DNA of 64,000 bases, taken from Ectothiorhodospiraceae bacterium 2226. Its GTDB lineage: Bacteria; Pseudomonadota; Gammaproteobacteria; GCA-013348725. Positions 9,835-19,118 of this stretch are shown here, one piece after another. Each line of letters opens with the position of its first letter. Positions within the stretch are counted from its first letter, which is position 1. The translations under genes and the position numbers were made by a program. Below the pieces are notes generated by a model that saw only the letters and a list, made by a program, of their open reading frames with translations, was not told the origin of the DNA and did no database searches. Where the stretch lies: NCBI GenBank assembly GCA_013348725.1, contig CP054689.1, positions 2,600,501 through 2,664,500 on the forward strand. The letters are read 5' to 3'.

Positions 9835-11180
9835 GCGACTTCGCGGTCAGCGGCATGGGCGACATCCATGCCGAAGACGGCGAGGTCGATCCGGTCACCG
9901 AGGCCGGCGTGTATATGGACTTCGGCCGCTACGAGCAGGCCGAGGAATTGCTGACCGAGGCCCTGACGGCCGCGCCCGAACGCGAGCCGCTACGCGCCAA
10001 GCTGCTCGAGGTCTACCACGCCGCCGGCAACGCGGAGGCGTTCCTCGCGCAGGCCCAGGAGTACTACGCGCGCCACGGTGAGGCGGATGCCCCCAATTGG
10101 CCGCGTATTGCCGGTATGGGCGCCGAGTTGATGCCCGACGAAGGGCTGTTCGCGGGTCACCAACAGAGCGGCGGCGCGCGCGCGGCCGCGGGCGGTACGG
10201 CGGCGTCGGCCGCCGCCGGCGAGGTGCTCGATATCGGTCTCGATACGGCCGACTTCGATTTCGATGAATTCGCGCTCGACGGCTCGCTCGATGACAGCAG
10301 CGAGGCGGGCGACGGCGACGCCGGATTCGCCGACCTCGACTTCGGCGACCTGGACCTGCCCGACGCCAAGCCGGCTAAGGCACAGGCCGCGCCCAAACCG
10401 GCGCAGACGCCGCAGGCGGCCGCGCCCGAGTTGGACGAGGAGATGGACTTCGGCGGGCTGGACACGGTGGATGCCCTGCCGGAGATGGATCAGGCTCTGG
10501 ACGCAGCGGCGGACGGTCTCGACGTGGGGCTCGGGATGGACGGCCTCGATGCCGAACCGGCCGCGCCGGCCGAATCGGCTGAAACGGGCGGGTTGGACCA
10601 GGGGCTCGCTATGGGCAGCCTGGACCCGGCCGAGCTCGAGTCGCTACGCGCGGCTCAGAATGCCCCGGAGGAGGTCGCCGTCGAACCCGACATGCCGACC
10701 ATGGACTTCGACCCGAGCGAGTTTGGCGACCTCGGGGGAGCGGGGCTTGCCGAGGCCGCCTCGGAGCCCGCGCATGACGACGGGCACATGATGGAGTTCG
10801 AGGGCTTGGGCGGCATCGGCGAGCCGGGCGAGGCGCCGAGCGAAACAGCCGACCTCGCCGAGGCGAAACCGGCGGCGGCCGAGCCCGAGTTCGAGAGCTT
10901 CGAGGGGCTGACCTTCGACGCCGAGGATCAGGCGCCGGCGCTGGACGCGCAGGACGAACTGGCCGACGTGGGCGCCATGCCCGGCGAGGGCGAGGCGGCG
11001 GACGATAGCTTCGAGCTCACGCGCTCCCTGGACGAGGTCAGCACCAAGCTCGATCTGGCGCAGGCCTACATCGACCTTGGCGATCCCGACGGCGCGCGCG
11101 AGATCCTGCAGGAAGTTCTCGATGACGGCGACGAGCGCCAGCAGCGCCAGGCCGAAGAGATCATGCAGCGCATCGCCTGA
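9789..11180 (+). CDS. fimV: FimV C-terminal cytoplasmic part, out of frame with the N-terminal part
   Basis: The frame offset by -1 from the upstream portion encodes the rest of FimV. It has the characteristic EETSFLSDFAVSGM start, the TPR-like FGRYEQAEELLTEAL block, a long acidic Asp/Glu/Ala-rich region and the conserved C-terminal FimV domain (LDLAQAYIDLGDPDGAREIL). The first in-frame ATG after the break is at 9789; the start is a formality because the real protein most likely begins at 8368. A strong hairpin follows the stop directly. If translated on its own, this piece would be a soluble acidic protein without a membrane anchor. Confidence 0.85.
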   Translation: MAHAGGATTEETSFLSDFAVSGMGDIHAEDGEVDPVTEAGVYMDFGRYEQAEELLTEALTAAPEREPLRAKLLEVYHAAGNAEAFLAQAQEYYARHGEADAPNWPRIAGMGAELMPDEGLFAGHQQSGGARAAAGGTAASAAAGEVLDIGLDTADFDFDEFALDGSLDDSSEAGDGDAGFADLDFGDLDLPDAKPAKAQAAPKPAQTPQAAAPELDEEMDFGGLDTVDALPEMDQALDAAADGLDVGLGMDGLDAEPAAPAESAETGGLDQGLAMGSLDPAELESLRAAQNAPEEVAVEPDMPTMDFDPSEFGDLGGAGLAEAASEPAHDDGHMMEFEGLGGIGEPGEAPSETADLAEAKPAAAEPEFESFEGLTFDAEDQAPALDAQDELADVGAMPGEGEAADDSFELTRSLDEVSTKLDLAQAYIDLGDPDGAREILQEVLDDGDERQQRQAEEIMQRIA

Positions 11181-11182
11181 GC

Positions 11183-11217
11183 GGGGCGCGCCGGCGCGTA
11201 TGCGCCGGTAGCGCCCC
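11183..11217 (+). terminator. Strong hairpin directly after fimV
   Basis: GGGGCGC-G-CCGGCGC, a GTAT loop, then GCGCCGG-TA-GCGCCCC. The 14 paired bases start two bases after the fimV stop. No T-run follows, so Rho-independent termination is uncertain. It could instead stabilise the 3' end of the fimV message. Confidence 0.55.
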
Positions 11218-11262
11218 CGCCCGGACCGCCGCACCCGCTGCGGTACCGACTCACCCTCCATC

Positions 11263-11952
11263 ATGCATCCCACCATCCGCGTCGTTGCCTTCCTGGTGTT
11301 CTCCGTTTTCGTCGCCAGCGCTCATCCTGCGGCGCTGCTTCTGGCCGCGGCGCTCGTTGCGGCGCTGTATTTGCGCACCGACCTCGCCCGCGGCTTGGCC
11401 GCGGCTTGGCGTATGCTGCGCCGGCTGCGGTGGCTACTGCTCTCGATCCTGGTGCTCTATGGCTGGTTCACGCCGGGAACGCCGCTGCTCCCACTTCAGG
11501 ACGTCGCGGGCTGGCTGCCCACCTGGCAAGGCGTGACCGAGGGCGGCCGCCGCGTCGCGGTGCTGGTGCTCATGGTGCTGGCGATCAGCCACCTGCTGCA
11601 GCACACCTCGCGCGCCGGGCTGATCGCCGCGCTGCGTTGGCTGGGTACGCCGTTGCGCCCGCTTGGCTTGGATCCCGATCGGCTCGCCCTGCGCGTGGTG
11701 CTGGTGCTGGAGACCTTGAGCGAGGTGCAGGACCTGGTGGGGAAGCGGGTGCAGGCTTTGCGTGCCGAGGGGCTGTCGCGCGCCGCCAGCGCGCGGGTGG
11801 CCGCCGATGTGTTCGCGGAGGTCGTGCGGCGCGCCGAGGCGATGGCCCCCCAGACCGTGGAGCTGCCGAGCGACCGCCCCCGCCCCCACGAGTGGCTGTA
11901 TCCCGCCGCGCTCGCGGCGGCCTTCGGCGCCGTGCTGTGGCTAGCCCCCTGA
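11263..11952 (+). CDS. EcfT/CbiQ-like integral membrane protein
   Basis: 229 residues with about five hydrophobic segments (residues 5-40, 55-70, 92-108, 210-228). The layout and the Arg/Ala-rich cytoplasmic loop (RVQALRAEGLSRAASARVAADVF, shown whole only as RVQALRAEGLSRAAS then ARVAADVF) resemble the coupling subunit T of energy-coupling-factor transporters. In that family an A-R-G-type motif contacts the ATPases. No EcfA ATPase or S component is nearby, so it may work with partners elsewhere or be a solitary homologue. It sits between fimV and truA, 25 bp before truA, probably in one operon. Confidence 0.7.
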   Translation: MHPTIRVVAFLVFSVFVASAHPAALLLAAALVAALYLRTDLARGLAAAWRMLRRLRWLLLSILVLYGWFTPGTPLLPLQDVAGWLPTWQGVTEGGRRVAVLVLMVLAISHLLQHTSRAGLIAALRWLGTPLRPLGLDPDRLALRVVLVLETLSEVQDLVGKRVQALRAEGLSRAASARVAADVFAEVVRRAEAMAPQTVELPSDRPRPHEWLYPAALAAAFGAVLWLAP

Positions 11953-11977
11953 CGCGCGCTGCTTTATCCTGCGCGCC

Positions 11978-12757
11978 ATGCGACTCGCACTCGGCATCGA
12001 ATACGACGGCACCGGCTTTCACGGCTGGCAGACGCAGGATGGTCCGCGCACCGTGCAGGCGACGCTGGAGGCCGCGCTGTCCAAGGTCGCCGATGCCCCG
12101 GTCACGGTGGTGGCGGCGGGCCGCACGGACGCCGGCGTGCACGCCGCCGCACAGGTGGTGCATTTCGATACCGACGCGCGGCGCAGCGAGCGCGGCTGGA
12201 CCTTCGGCGCCAATAGCCATCTCCCGCGGAACATCAGTGTGACCTGGGCGCGCGAGGTGCCGGTGAGCTTCCACGCCCGTTTCTCCGCCCGCCGGCGGCG
12301 TTACCGCTATGTGATCTACAACCGCCCGGTGCGCAGCGCGCTGTGGGACACGCGCGCCGCATGGGAGTATCGGGCGCTGGATGCCGAGCGCATGCACGAG
12401 GCGGCGCAGACCCTGCTCGGCGCGCACGACTTCACCTCGTTCCGCTGCAGCGCCTGCCAGGCCAAGTCGCCGTATCGGACGCTGGAGGCGCTGGACGTGG
12501 CGCGTCACGGGCCGTCCGTGGTGCTGGATGTGCAGGCCAATGCCTTTTTGCACCACATGGTTCGCAACCTCGCCGGGGTGTTGATGGCGATCGGTATGGG
12601 CAAGCAGCCGGTCGAGTGGGCGAGGGCGGTGCTGGAGGCGCGCGACCGGCGCGAGGCGGGTGTGACCGCGCCGGCGCAGGGGCTCTATCTCGCGGGGGTG
12701 GAGTACCCCGAGGAGTACGCCCTGCCCGGACTTTCGCCCCTGCCGCCGCTCTGGTAA
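11978..12757 (+). CDS. truA: tRNA pseudouridine(38-40) synthase
   Basis: Isomerises uridines 38-40 in the tRNA anticodon stem. It is 259 residues. It opens LGIEYDGTGFHGWQ, and the catalytic aspartate lies in AAGRTDAGVHAAAQV near residue 52. The C-terminal FLHHMVRNLAGVL motif is present. The ATG at 11978 matches the family N-terminus. There is no good Shine-Dalgarno. The truA-trpF order is a known gammaproteobacterial arrangement. Confidence 0.97.
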   Translation: MRLALGIEYDGTGFHGWQTQDGPRTVQATLEAALSKVADAPVTVVAAGRTDAGVHAAAQVVHFDTDARRSERGWTFGANSHLPRNISVTWAREVPVSFHARFSARRRRYRYVIYNRPVRSALWDTRAAWEYRALDAERMHEAAQTLLGAHDFTSFRCSACQAKSPYRTLEALDVARHGPSVVLDVQANAFLHHMVRNLAGVLMAIGMGKQPVEWARAVLEARDRREAGVTAPAQGLYLAGVEYPEEYALPGLSPLPPLW

Positions 12758-12779
12758 TCTGGCTCATTTGGCCGAGGTT

Positions 12780-13424
12780 ATGCGCACCCGCGTCAAGATT
12801 TGCGGCATTACCCGAGCGGAAGACGCCCAGGCGGCGGCGCGCCTCGGTGCCGACGCGATCGGCTTGGTGTTTTTCGATCCGAGTCCGCGCGCGGTGAGCA
12901 TCGAGCAGGCCCGCGCGGCGATTCGCGTATTGCCTCCGCTGATGAGCGTCGTCGGCCTGTTCGTCGACGCCTCGGCGGAACGGGTGCGCGAGGTGCTCGA
13001 CGGCGTGCGCATCGACCTGCTGCAGTTTCACGGCGCCGAGGCGCCGGCGTATTGCGCAAGTTTCGGCGTGCCGTACATCAAGGCGGTGCGCATGCGCGAA
13101 GACGTAGACGTGGCCGCCGAGGCGCGCCGCTATTCGGATGCGCGAGGGTCGGCCGCGCGGGGGCTGTTGCTCGATACCTATTCGGCCACCACGGCCGGCG
13201 GTACCGGCACGGCGTTCGACTGGCGCCGGGTGCCGCGCGAGGCGGAGCTGCCGCTGATTCTGGCCGGCGGCCTCACCCCGGACAACGTGGCCCAGGCCGT
13301 GCGCCAGGTGCGCCCCTACGCGGTGGACGTCAGCGGTGGCGTCGAGGCCGCGAAGGGCGTCAAGGACGCGGCGAAGATGGCCCAATTCATCGAGGAAGTG
13401 AACATTGGCGACCGCACAGGCTGA
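12780..13424 (+). CDS. trpF: Phosphoribosylanthranilate isomerase
   Basis: Third step of tryptophan synthesis: Amadori rearrangement of phosphoribosylanthranilate. From the ATG at 12780 it has 214 residues and starts [15 protein letters not shown] with the catalytic cysteine. The general acid aspartate lies in [14 protein letters not shown] near the C-terminus. A TTG four codons upstream could also start the frame, but the ATG fits the family. The 3' end overlaps trpB by 20 bp, so translation is probably coupled. Confidence 0.95.
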   Translation: MRTRVKICGITRAEDAQAAARLGADAIGLVFFDPSPRAVSIEQARAAIRVLPPLMSVVGLFVDASAERVREVLDGVRIDLLQFHGAEAPAYCASFGVPYIKAVRMREDVDVAAEARRYSDARGSAARGLLLDTYSATTAGGTGTAFDWRRVPREAELPLILAGGLTPDNVAQAVRQVRPYAVDVSGGVEAAKGVKDAAKMAQFIEEVNIGDRTG

Positions 13425-14628
13425 AGGCACCGGCGCGCAGCGCTGGCCCGACGCAAACGGGCACTTTGGGCCGTATGGCGGCCGCTTCGTGGCCGAAACC
13501 CTCATGGGACCGTTGGAGGAGCTGCGCGCGGCCTACGAGCGCTACCTGCAGGACCCCGATTTCATCGCCGAGTTGGACCACGACCTGCAGCACTTCGTGG
13601 GCCGGCCCTCGCCGCTGTACTTCGCCGAGCGCTGGAGCCGCGAGCTGGGCGGCGCGCGCATCTTCCTGAAACGCGAAGACTTGAACCACACCGGCGCGCA
13701 CAAGATCAACAACACCGTCGGTCAGGCGCTGCTCGCCAAGCGCATGGGCAAGACGCGCATCATCGGCGAGACCGGCGCGGGCCAGCACGGCGTGGCCACC
13801 GCCACGGTGGCGGCGCGCCTCGGCCTCGAGTGCGTGATCTACATGGGCGCCGAGGACATCCAGCGCCAGGCGCCGAACGTCTACCGCATGAAGCTCTTGG
13901 GTGCCGAGGTGGTGCCGGTGACCAGCGGCTCGCGCACCCTGAAGGACGCGCTCAACGAGGCGATGCGCGACTGGGTGACCAACATCGACAACACCTTCTA
14001 CATCATCGGCACGGTGGCGGGCCCGCACCCGTACCCGGCCATGGTGCGTGACTTCCAGGCCGTGATCGGACGCGAGGCGCGCGAGCAGATCCAGGCACAG
14101 GCCGGGCGCCTGCCCGATGCGCTGGTCGCCTGCGTGGGCGGCGGCTCCAACGCCATCGGCCTGTTCTATCCCTTCCTGGACGACGCCGAGGTGGCGATGT
14201 ACGGGGTGGAGGCGGCGGGCGACGGGCTGGACACCGGCCGCCACGCCGCGCCGCTGTGCGCCGGTAGGCCGGGCGTGTTGCACGGCAACCGCACCTATCT
14301 GATGGAGGACGCGGACGGCCAGATTCTGGAGACCCACTCGATCTCGGCGGGCCTGGATTATCCGGGCGTCGGCCCCGAGCATGCCTGGCTGAAGGACAGC
14401 GGGCGCGCCCAGTACGTCGGCATCAGCGACGACGAGGCGGTGGCGGCGTTTCACACCCTCACGCGCACCGAGGGCATCATCCCGGCGCTCGAATCCAGCC
14501 ACGCGATGGCCTATGCCGCCAAGCTGGCCGCCACCCTGACCCCGGAGCAGATCATCATCGCCAACCTCTCCGGGCGCGGCGACAAGGACATCGGCACCAT
14601 CGCCCAGCGAGAGGGGATCGAACTGTGA
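13405..14628 (+). CDS. trpB: Tryptophan synthase beta chain
   Basis: Condenses indole with serine using PLP. It is 407 residues. The start is TTG at 13405, inside trpF, supported by a GAGGAAG Shine-Dalgarno six bases upstream. The next in-frame ATG would cut off the family N-terminus ([16 protein letters not shown]). The PLP lysine is in HTGAHKINN near residue 96, and the phosphate-binding loop GGGSNAIG is near 247-254. It overlaps trpA by four bases. Having trpBA between trpF and accD differs from Pseudomonas, where trpBA is elsewhere. Confidence 0.96.
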   Translation: MATAQAEGTGAQRWPDANGHFGPYGGRFVAETLMGPLEELRAAYERYLQDPDFIAELDHDLQHFVGRPSPLYFAERWSRELGGARIFLKREDLNHTGAHKINNTVGQALLAKRMGKTRIIGETGAGQHGVATATVAARLGLECVIYMGAEDIQRQAPNVYRMKLLGAEVVPVTSGSRTLKDALNEAMRDWVTNIDNTFYIIGTVAGPHPYPAMVRDFQAVIGREAREQIQAQAGRLPDALVACVGGGSNAIGLFYPFLDDAEVAMYGVEAAGDGLDTGRHAAPLCAGRPGVLHGNRTYLMEDADGQILETHSISAGLDYPGVGPEHAWLKDSGRAQYVGISDDEAVAAFHTLTRTEGIIPALESSHAMAYAAKLAATLTPEQIIIANLSGRGDKDIGTIAQREGIEL

Positions 14629-15473
14629 GCGCACAGGACGCCATGCCCGCCGTGGCCGCCAAGGCGCGCATCGCCCAGACCTTCGCCGCGCTGCGCGCCC
14701 AGGGGCGCACCGGCCTGATCCCGTTCGTGACCGCCGGCGACCCGCAGCCCGACGTGACGGTGCCGCTGATGCACAGCCTGGTCGAGGCGGGGGCCGACAT
14801 CATCGAACTCGGCGTGCCGTTCTCCGATCCCATGGCGGACGGTCCCGTCATTCAGCGCGCCAGCGAGCGCGCCCTGAAGCACAAGGTCTCGCTGCGCGGC
14901 GTGCTGGACATGGTGCGCACCTTCCGCGCACAGAACGCCGAGACGCCGGTGGTGCTGATGGGCTACCTGAACCCGATCGAGGTGATGGGCTACGAGGCCT
15001 TCGCGGCGCAGGCGGCCGCCGCCGGGGTGGACGGCGTGCTTACCGTCGACCTGCCGCCGGAGGAGGGCGCGCCGCTGGTGGCCGCCTTGCGCAGCCACGG
15101 CGTCGATCCCATTTTCCTGCTCGCACCCAACAGCTCGCCCGCGCGCATCGCGCAGGTGGCCGGGGTGGGCAGCGGCTTTTTGTATTACGTGTCCATCAAG
15201 GGCGTGACGGGCGCCGCGGCGCCGGACATCGCCGAGGTCGGCGCGCGCATCGATACCGTACGCGCCCACACCGACCTGCCGGTCGGGGTCGGCTTCGGCA
15301 TCCGCGACGCCGCCTCCGCGGCGGCCTTCGCGGGCGTGGCCGACGCGGTGATCGTGGGCAGCGCGCTGGTGCGCCGCGCGGCCGATCTGGTTGACGAGCC
15401 GGCGCGCATCCCGGGGGAGCTCGGCGCGGCGCTGGCCGAGATGCGTCGCGCGCTGGATGACGCCCGTGGCTGA
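14625..15473 (+). CDS. trpA: Tryptophan synthase alpha chain
   Basis: Cleaves indole-3-glycerol phosphate and channels indole to TrpB. It is 282 residues. The GTG start overlaps the trpB stop (GTGA). Catalytic Glu and Asp lie in [19 protein letters not shown] (residues about 62-82), and the phosphate-binding [12 protein letters not shown] loop is near 222. The N-terminus is about ten residues longer than in E. coli. It is followed by a GAGGGGAG Shine-Dalgarno for accD. Confidence 0.96.
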   Translation: MSAQDAMPAVAAKARIAQTFAALRAQGRTGLIPFVTAGDPQPDVTVPLMHSLVEAGADIIELGVPFSDPMADGPVIQRASERALKHKVSLRGVLDMVRTFRAQNAETPVVLMGYLNPIEVMGYEAFAAQAAAAGVDGVLTVDLPPEEGAPLVAALRSHGVDPIFLLAPNSSPARIAQVAGVGSGFLYYVSIKGVTGAAAPDIAEVGARIDTVRAHTDLPVGVGFGIRDAASAAAFAGVADAVIVGSALVRRAADLVDEPARIPGELGAALAEMRRALDDARG

Positions 15474-15486
15474 GGGGAGTTCACCG

Positions 15487-16347
15487 ATGAACTGGTTTTC
15501 CAAACTGCTGCCGTCCAAGATCCGCACCGAGGGCGGCAACAAGAAGAACGTGCCGGAAGGTCTATGGACCCAGTGCCCGGGCTGCAACGCGGTGCTCTAC
15601 CGCCCCGAGCTGGAGCGCAATCTGGACGTGTGCCCCAAGTGCACGCACCACATGCGGGTCGGCGCGCGCAAGCGGCTGGACCAGTTCCTCGACCCGGACC
15701 CGCGCGTGGAGATCGGCGCCGAGCTCGCGCCGGTCGACGCGCTGCGGTTCCGCGACAGCAAGAAGTACAAGGACCGCCTCGTGCAGGCGCAGAAGTCGAC
15801 CGGCGAGAAGGACGCCTTGGTGGTCATGCAGGGCGCGCTGCACGGCGCGCCGCTGGTGGCCGCGGCGTTCGAGTTCCGCTTCATGGGCGGCTCCATGGGA
15901 TCGGTGGTCGGCGAGCGCTTCGTGCGCGCGGTGAACGTGGCCGCGGAACAGCGCATCCCGCTGGTGTGCTTCTCCGCGAGCGGCGGCGCGCGCATGCAGG
16001 AGGCGCTGTTCTCGCTCATGCAGATGGCCAAGACCAGCGCGGCGTTGGCGCGGCTGTCACGCGCGGGCGTGCCGTTTGTTTCGGTGCTCACCGACCCGAC
16101 CATGGGCGGCGTGTCGGCCAGCCTCGCCATGCTGGGCGACGTGAACGTGGCCGAGCCCAAGGCGCTGATCGGTTTCGCCGGCCCGCGCGTGATCGAACAG
16201 ACCGTGCGCCAGACTCTGCCCGAGGGTTTCCAGCGTAGCGAGTTCCTGCTGGAACACGGCGCGGTGGACATGATCGTGGACCGGCGCGATATGCGCGAGC
16301 GGCTGGCGCGCGTGCTGGGCATGTTGAACCACCACTCGGCTGCTTGA
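15487..16347 (+). CDS. accD: Acetyl-CoA carboxylase carboxyltransferase subunit beta
   Basis: Transfers carboxyl from carboxybiotin to acetyl-CoA with AccA, the first step of fatty-acid synthesis. It is 286 residues from the ATG at 15487, which has a GAGGGGAG Shine-Dalgarno at 15472-15479. The N-terminal four-cysteine zinc finger is intact (CPGC near residue 35 and CPKC near 54). Crotonase-fold motifs include [14 protein letters not shown] and [19 protein letters not shown]. An upstream in-frame ATG inside trpA is not needed. A hairpin array follows the stop within four bases. Confidence 0.97.
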   Translation: MNWFSKLLPSKIRTEGGNKKNVPEGLWTQCPGCNAVLYRPELERNLDVCPKCTHHMRVGARKRLDQFLDPDPRVEIGAELAPVDALRFRDSKKYKDRLVQAQKSTGEKDALVVMQGALHGAPLVAAAFEFRFMGGSMGSVVGERFVRAVNVAAEQRIPLVCFSASGGARMQEALFSLMQMAKTSAALARLSRAGVPFVSVLTDPTMGGVSASLAMLGDVNVAEPKALIGFAGPRVIEQTVRQTLPEGFQRSEFLLEHGAVDMIVDRRDMRERLARVLGMLNHHSAA

Positions 16348-16350
16348 AGA

Positions 16351-16751
16351 AGGTCTGAATCCATCCATCCTGGATGGCGCTGTTTGAAGGTCTAAATCCG
16401 TCCATCCTGGACGGCTTAGACCACGCAAAGCGAAAAGCGTGGTTTTCGCTTTGCTTCGTGACTAACGTCACGGCGGCACATCCGTGTGCCGCGGGTAGGT
16501 CTGAATCCATCCGTCCTGGATGGCGCTGTTTGAAGGTCTAAATCCGTCCATCCTGGACGGCTTAGACCACGCAAAGCGAAAAGCGTGGTTTTCGCTTTGC
16601 TTCGTGACTAACGTCACGGCGGCACATCCGTGTGCCGCGGGTAGGTCTGAATCCATCCGTGCTGGACGGCTTAGACCATGCAAAGCGAAAAGCGTGGTTT
16701 TCGCTTTGCTTCGTGGCTAACGTCACGGCGGCACATCCGTGTGCCGCGGGA
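16351..16751. repeat. Tandem array of a 146-bp five-hairpin element (two full copies and one 109-bp copy)
   Basis: Copies start at 16351, 16497 and 16643, with an exact 146-bp period. Each full unit holds five successive hairpins: CCATCC/GGATGG, CCGTCC/GGACGG, AAGCGAAAA-GCGTGG-TTTTCGCTT, CGTGAC/GTCACG and GCGGCACA-TCCG-TGTGCCGC. Copies 1 and 2 differ by one base in the first hairpin loop. Copy 3 lost 37 bp, which removes one of the first two hairpins, and has a few substitutions. Two more hairpins lie just beyond (16765-16779 and 16791-16805). The array fills most of the accD-folC gap. Short open frames inside it are spurious. It is not a CRISPR: units are contiguous and have no spacers. Confidence 0.92.
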
Positions 16752-16907
16752 AGCTGTGATTGAACTAGCGCTTCGCTAGACGTGTCCGGGGGGCGGTGGC
16801 CGCCCGGGCGACCCCTTCGGACGTAGAGGACCGCGAGACAGGATGCCGCAACTACGCGTCAAACGAATCGGCCGTTCCGCCGTCCCTGTCTCGATGCCGG
16901 CCTAGCC

Positions 16908-18218
16908 ATGCGCTTCACGTCGCTGGCGGCGTGGCTCGCCTGGCAGGAGACCCTGCACCCCAAGAGCATCGACCTCGGCCTGGCACGTGTGGCGGAGGTC
17001 TACGCGCGCCTCGCAGCCGCGGCGCCGGGCGGCCCGGCCCGCACCGTGATCAGCGTCGGCGGCACCAACGGCAAAGGTTCGTGCGTGGCGATGCTGGCGT
17101 CGATCCTGCGCGCGGGCGGTTACCGCGTCGGCACCTACACCTCGCCGCACCTGCTGCGTTACAACGAGCGCGTGCGCATCGGCGACGAGCCCGCGGGCGA
17201 CGCGGGGCTGTGCGAGGCCTTCGCGCGCATTGACGCGGCCCGCGGCGACATCTCCCTGAGCTACTTCGAGTTCGGCACGCTGGCCGCGCTGGACCTCTTC
17301 GCCCGCGCGGACCTGGACGTGGCGGTCCTGGAGGTCGGCATGGGGGGACGGCTGGACGCGGTGAACGTGGTCGATGCCGACGCGGCGCTGGTGGCCAGCG
17401 TGGACCTGGATCATATGGACTGGCTGGGCGCGGACCGCGAGGCGATTGCCTATGAGAAGGCGGGCATCTTCCGCGCCGGGCGCCCGGCGGTGTTCGGCGA
17501 GGCGGACGTGCCGCGCAGCCTGATGGCGCATGCCGATGCGGTGGGGGCGGAGCTACGCTGCCTGGGCCTTGACTACCGCTACACGCCCGATGCGGGTGGC
17601 TGGACCTGGGAGAGCGGCGGCGAGGGGGACGCGCCGCGCCGGCGCAGCGCGCTGCCCGCGCCGAGCCTGCGCGGTGCGCATCAGCTGCAGAATGCCGCCG
17701 CGGTGGTCACGGTGCTCGACGCGCTGCGCGAGCGTTTGCCCTTGAGTCAGGCCGATATCCGTACCGGCCTGACCACCGTGCGCCTGCCGGGGCGTTTCGA
17801 GTGCCTGCCCGCCACCGAGGACGACGTCATCGAGGTGTGGGACGTCGCGCATAATCCCGCCGCGGCGGGGGCGCTCGCCGCCGCGCTGCGCGCCCAGGGC
17901 CGCCGGCCCACCCACGCCGTGGTGGGGATGCTGGGCGACAAGGATATCGGTGCCACCCTCGCGCCCTTGGTCTCGTTGGTGGATACCTGGCACTTGGGCG
18001 CACTGGGCGGGGAGCGCGGCGCCGACGCGCAGGCGCTGACGCGCGCATTGGAAGCCCTGCACCCCGGCGTCGACGCCTCGTGCTATGGGGACGTCGTCGC
18101 CGCGCACCGCGGCGCTCGCGCGGCGGTGCCGCCGGGCGGGCGGGTGGTGGTGTTCGGTTCGTTCTATACCGTGGCCGCGGTGGCGGAGTCGGTCTCCGGG
18201 GCGGTCGTCGGCGCCTGA
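16908..18218 (+). CDS. folC: Bifunctional folylpolyglutamate synthase / dihydrofolate synthase
   Basis: ATP-dependent addition of glutamate to dihydropteroate and to folates. It is 436 residues. It has the P-loop VGGTNGKGSCV near residue 50, the TYTSPHLLRYNERV stretch, EVGMGGRLDAVNVV, and the HxxN-type DVAHNPAA near 318. The start ATG at 16908 follows a 156-bp stretch after the repeat array that holds only two short hairpins. It lies between accD and dedD as in Pseudomonas. Confidence 0.96.
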   Translation: MRFTSLAAWLAWQETLHPKSIDLGLARVAEVYARLAAAAPGGPARTVISVGGTNGKGSCVAMLASILRAGGYRVGTYTSPHLLRYNERVRIGDEPAGDAGLCEAFARIDAARGDISLSYFEFGTLAALDLFARADLDVAVLEVGMGGRLDAVNVVDADAALVASVDLDHMDWLGADREAIAYEKAGIFRAGRPAVFGEADVPRSLMAHADAVGAELRCLGLDYRYTPDAGGWTWESGGEGDAPRRRSALPAPSLRGAHQLQNAAAVVTVLDALRERLPLSQADIRTGLTTVRLPGRFECLPATEDDVIEVWDVAHNPAAAGALAAALRAQGRRPTHAVVGMLGDKDIGATLAPLVSLVDTWHLGALGGERGADAQALTRALEALHPGVDASCYGDVVAAHRGARAAVPPGGRVVVFGSFYTVAAVAESVSGAVVGA

Positions 18219-18320
18219 GCAGGGCACGTTTGGGTGCGATGCCCTGGTAAGCGGCGCCGCGCTGGGGCAAGGTAGTGGGGTTTCATCCAGGTTTTTGTCC
18301 GGGGGAGGACGGGTTCGGCA

Positions 18321-18956
18321 GTGGACGACGAAAGACTGCGACAACGGCTGATCGGCGCCACGATCATACTGGCGCTGGCCGTCGTCTTTCTGCCCATGGT
18401 GCTGCGTGGGCCGGAGACGGAGGCGCCCGATCCCCGCGCGGCGCAGGACGACGGTCCGGCGCGCATCATCCAGCTCTCCGAGGCGGAGGAGCGCGAGCGC
18501 CAGCGCTGGATGGTGGTGCCCGAGCGCAAGCAAGCCACCGCCGAAGCGCCCGCCAAGCCCCAGTCGGATGCGGCCGCGCCGACCCAGCCGGCCGAGGCGC
18601 CCTCGGAGCCGGCCGCCGAGGCGCCGGCGAAGGCGCAGGCGCCCAGTCCATCGACTCGCCCGGCCGAGGCGCCGCCGTCCCGTCCGGCACAGGTGCCGGC
18701 CAAGGACGAGGTCCCCACGCAGGCCGGGTTTGTGGTGCAGATGGGCAGCTTCAGCGTGCGCCGCAACGCCGATGGCCTGAGCGACCGTTTGCAGGCCAAC
18801 GGTTACGATGCCTTTGTCGAGACCCTCGAGACGCCGCGCGGCCCGGTGTACCGGGTGCGGGTCGGGCCCAGCGAAACGCGCGCTCAGGCCGATACCCTGC
18901 GCGAGGCCTTGCACACGGAACTGGGCATGCAGGGGCTGGTCCTGCGTCATCCCTGA
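18321..18956 (+). CDS. dedD: SPOR-domain protein, DedD-like
   Basis: 211 residues from a GTG start. A short cytoplasmic N-terminus (LRQRLIGATIILALAVVFLP) leads into one TM at about residues 10-28, then a 100-residue Ala/Pro/Glu-rich periplasmic linker, then a C-terminal SPOR domain from about 132 (GFVVQMGSFSVRRNAD, YRVRVGP). SPOR domains bind denuded septal peptidoglycan, so the role is in cell division. The position between folC and cvpA is the classic dedD slot. Confidence 0.92.
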   Translation: MDDERLRQRLIGATIILALAVVFLPMVLRGPETEAPDPRAAQDDGPARIIQLSEAEERERQRWMVVPERKQATAEAPAKPQSDAAAPTQPAEAPSEPAAEAPAKAQAPSPSTRPAEAPPSRPAQVPAKDEVPTQAGFVVQMGSFSVRRNADGLSDRLQANGYDAFVETLETPRGPVYRVRVGPSETRAQADTLREALHTELGMQGLVLRHP

Positions 18957-19026
18957 CCTCCTTCCACTCACGCCGCGGATGCAGAGGCACGCCCACCCCG
19001 ATACCCGCCGCACCGCGCGCGCGTCC

Positions 19027-19055
19027 TTCTGTTCCCGCAAGCGCTCTGTTAGAAT
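19027..19055 (+). promoter_or_regulatory. Possible sigma-70 promoter for cvpA-purF
   Basis: TAGAAT at 19050-19055 resembles a -10 box. Seventeen bases upstream is TTCTGT at 19027-19032, a poor -35 box. The location, 64 bases before the cvpA start, is suitable. The call rests on weak matches only. Confidence 0.3.
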
Positions 19056-19118
19056 TGCCTCCTTTCCGAACACGGCGCCTCGCGCGCCGGCGCATCATGC
19101 AGGTGGCAGCCCGCGGGC

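Noticed and set aside
16088-16683. Short proteins with repeated MDSDL/ENHAF/MDGFRP strings on the minus strand
   Set aside because: They are translations of the hairpin repeat itself, not genes; the same string appears beside the copy at 5898-6008.
16351-16751. CRISPR array
   Set aside because: Units are 146 bp and contiguous, with internal hairpins and no unique spacers or cas genes.
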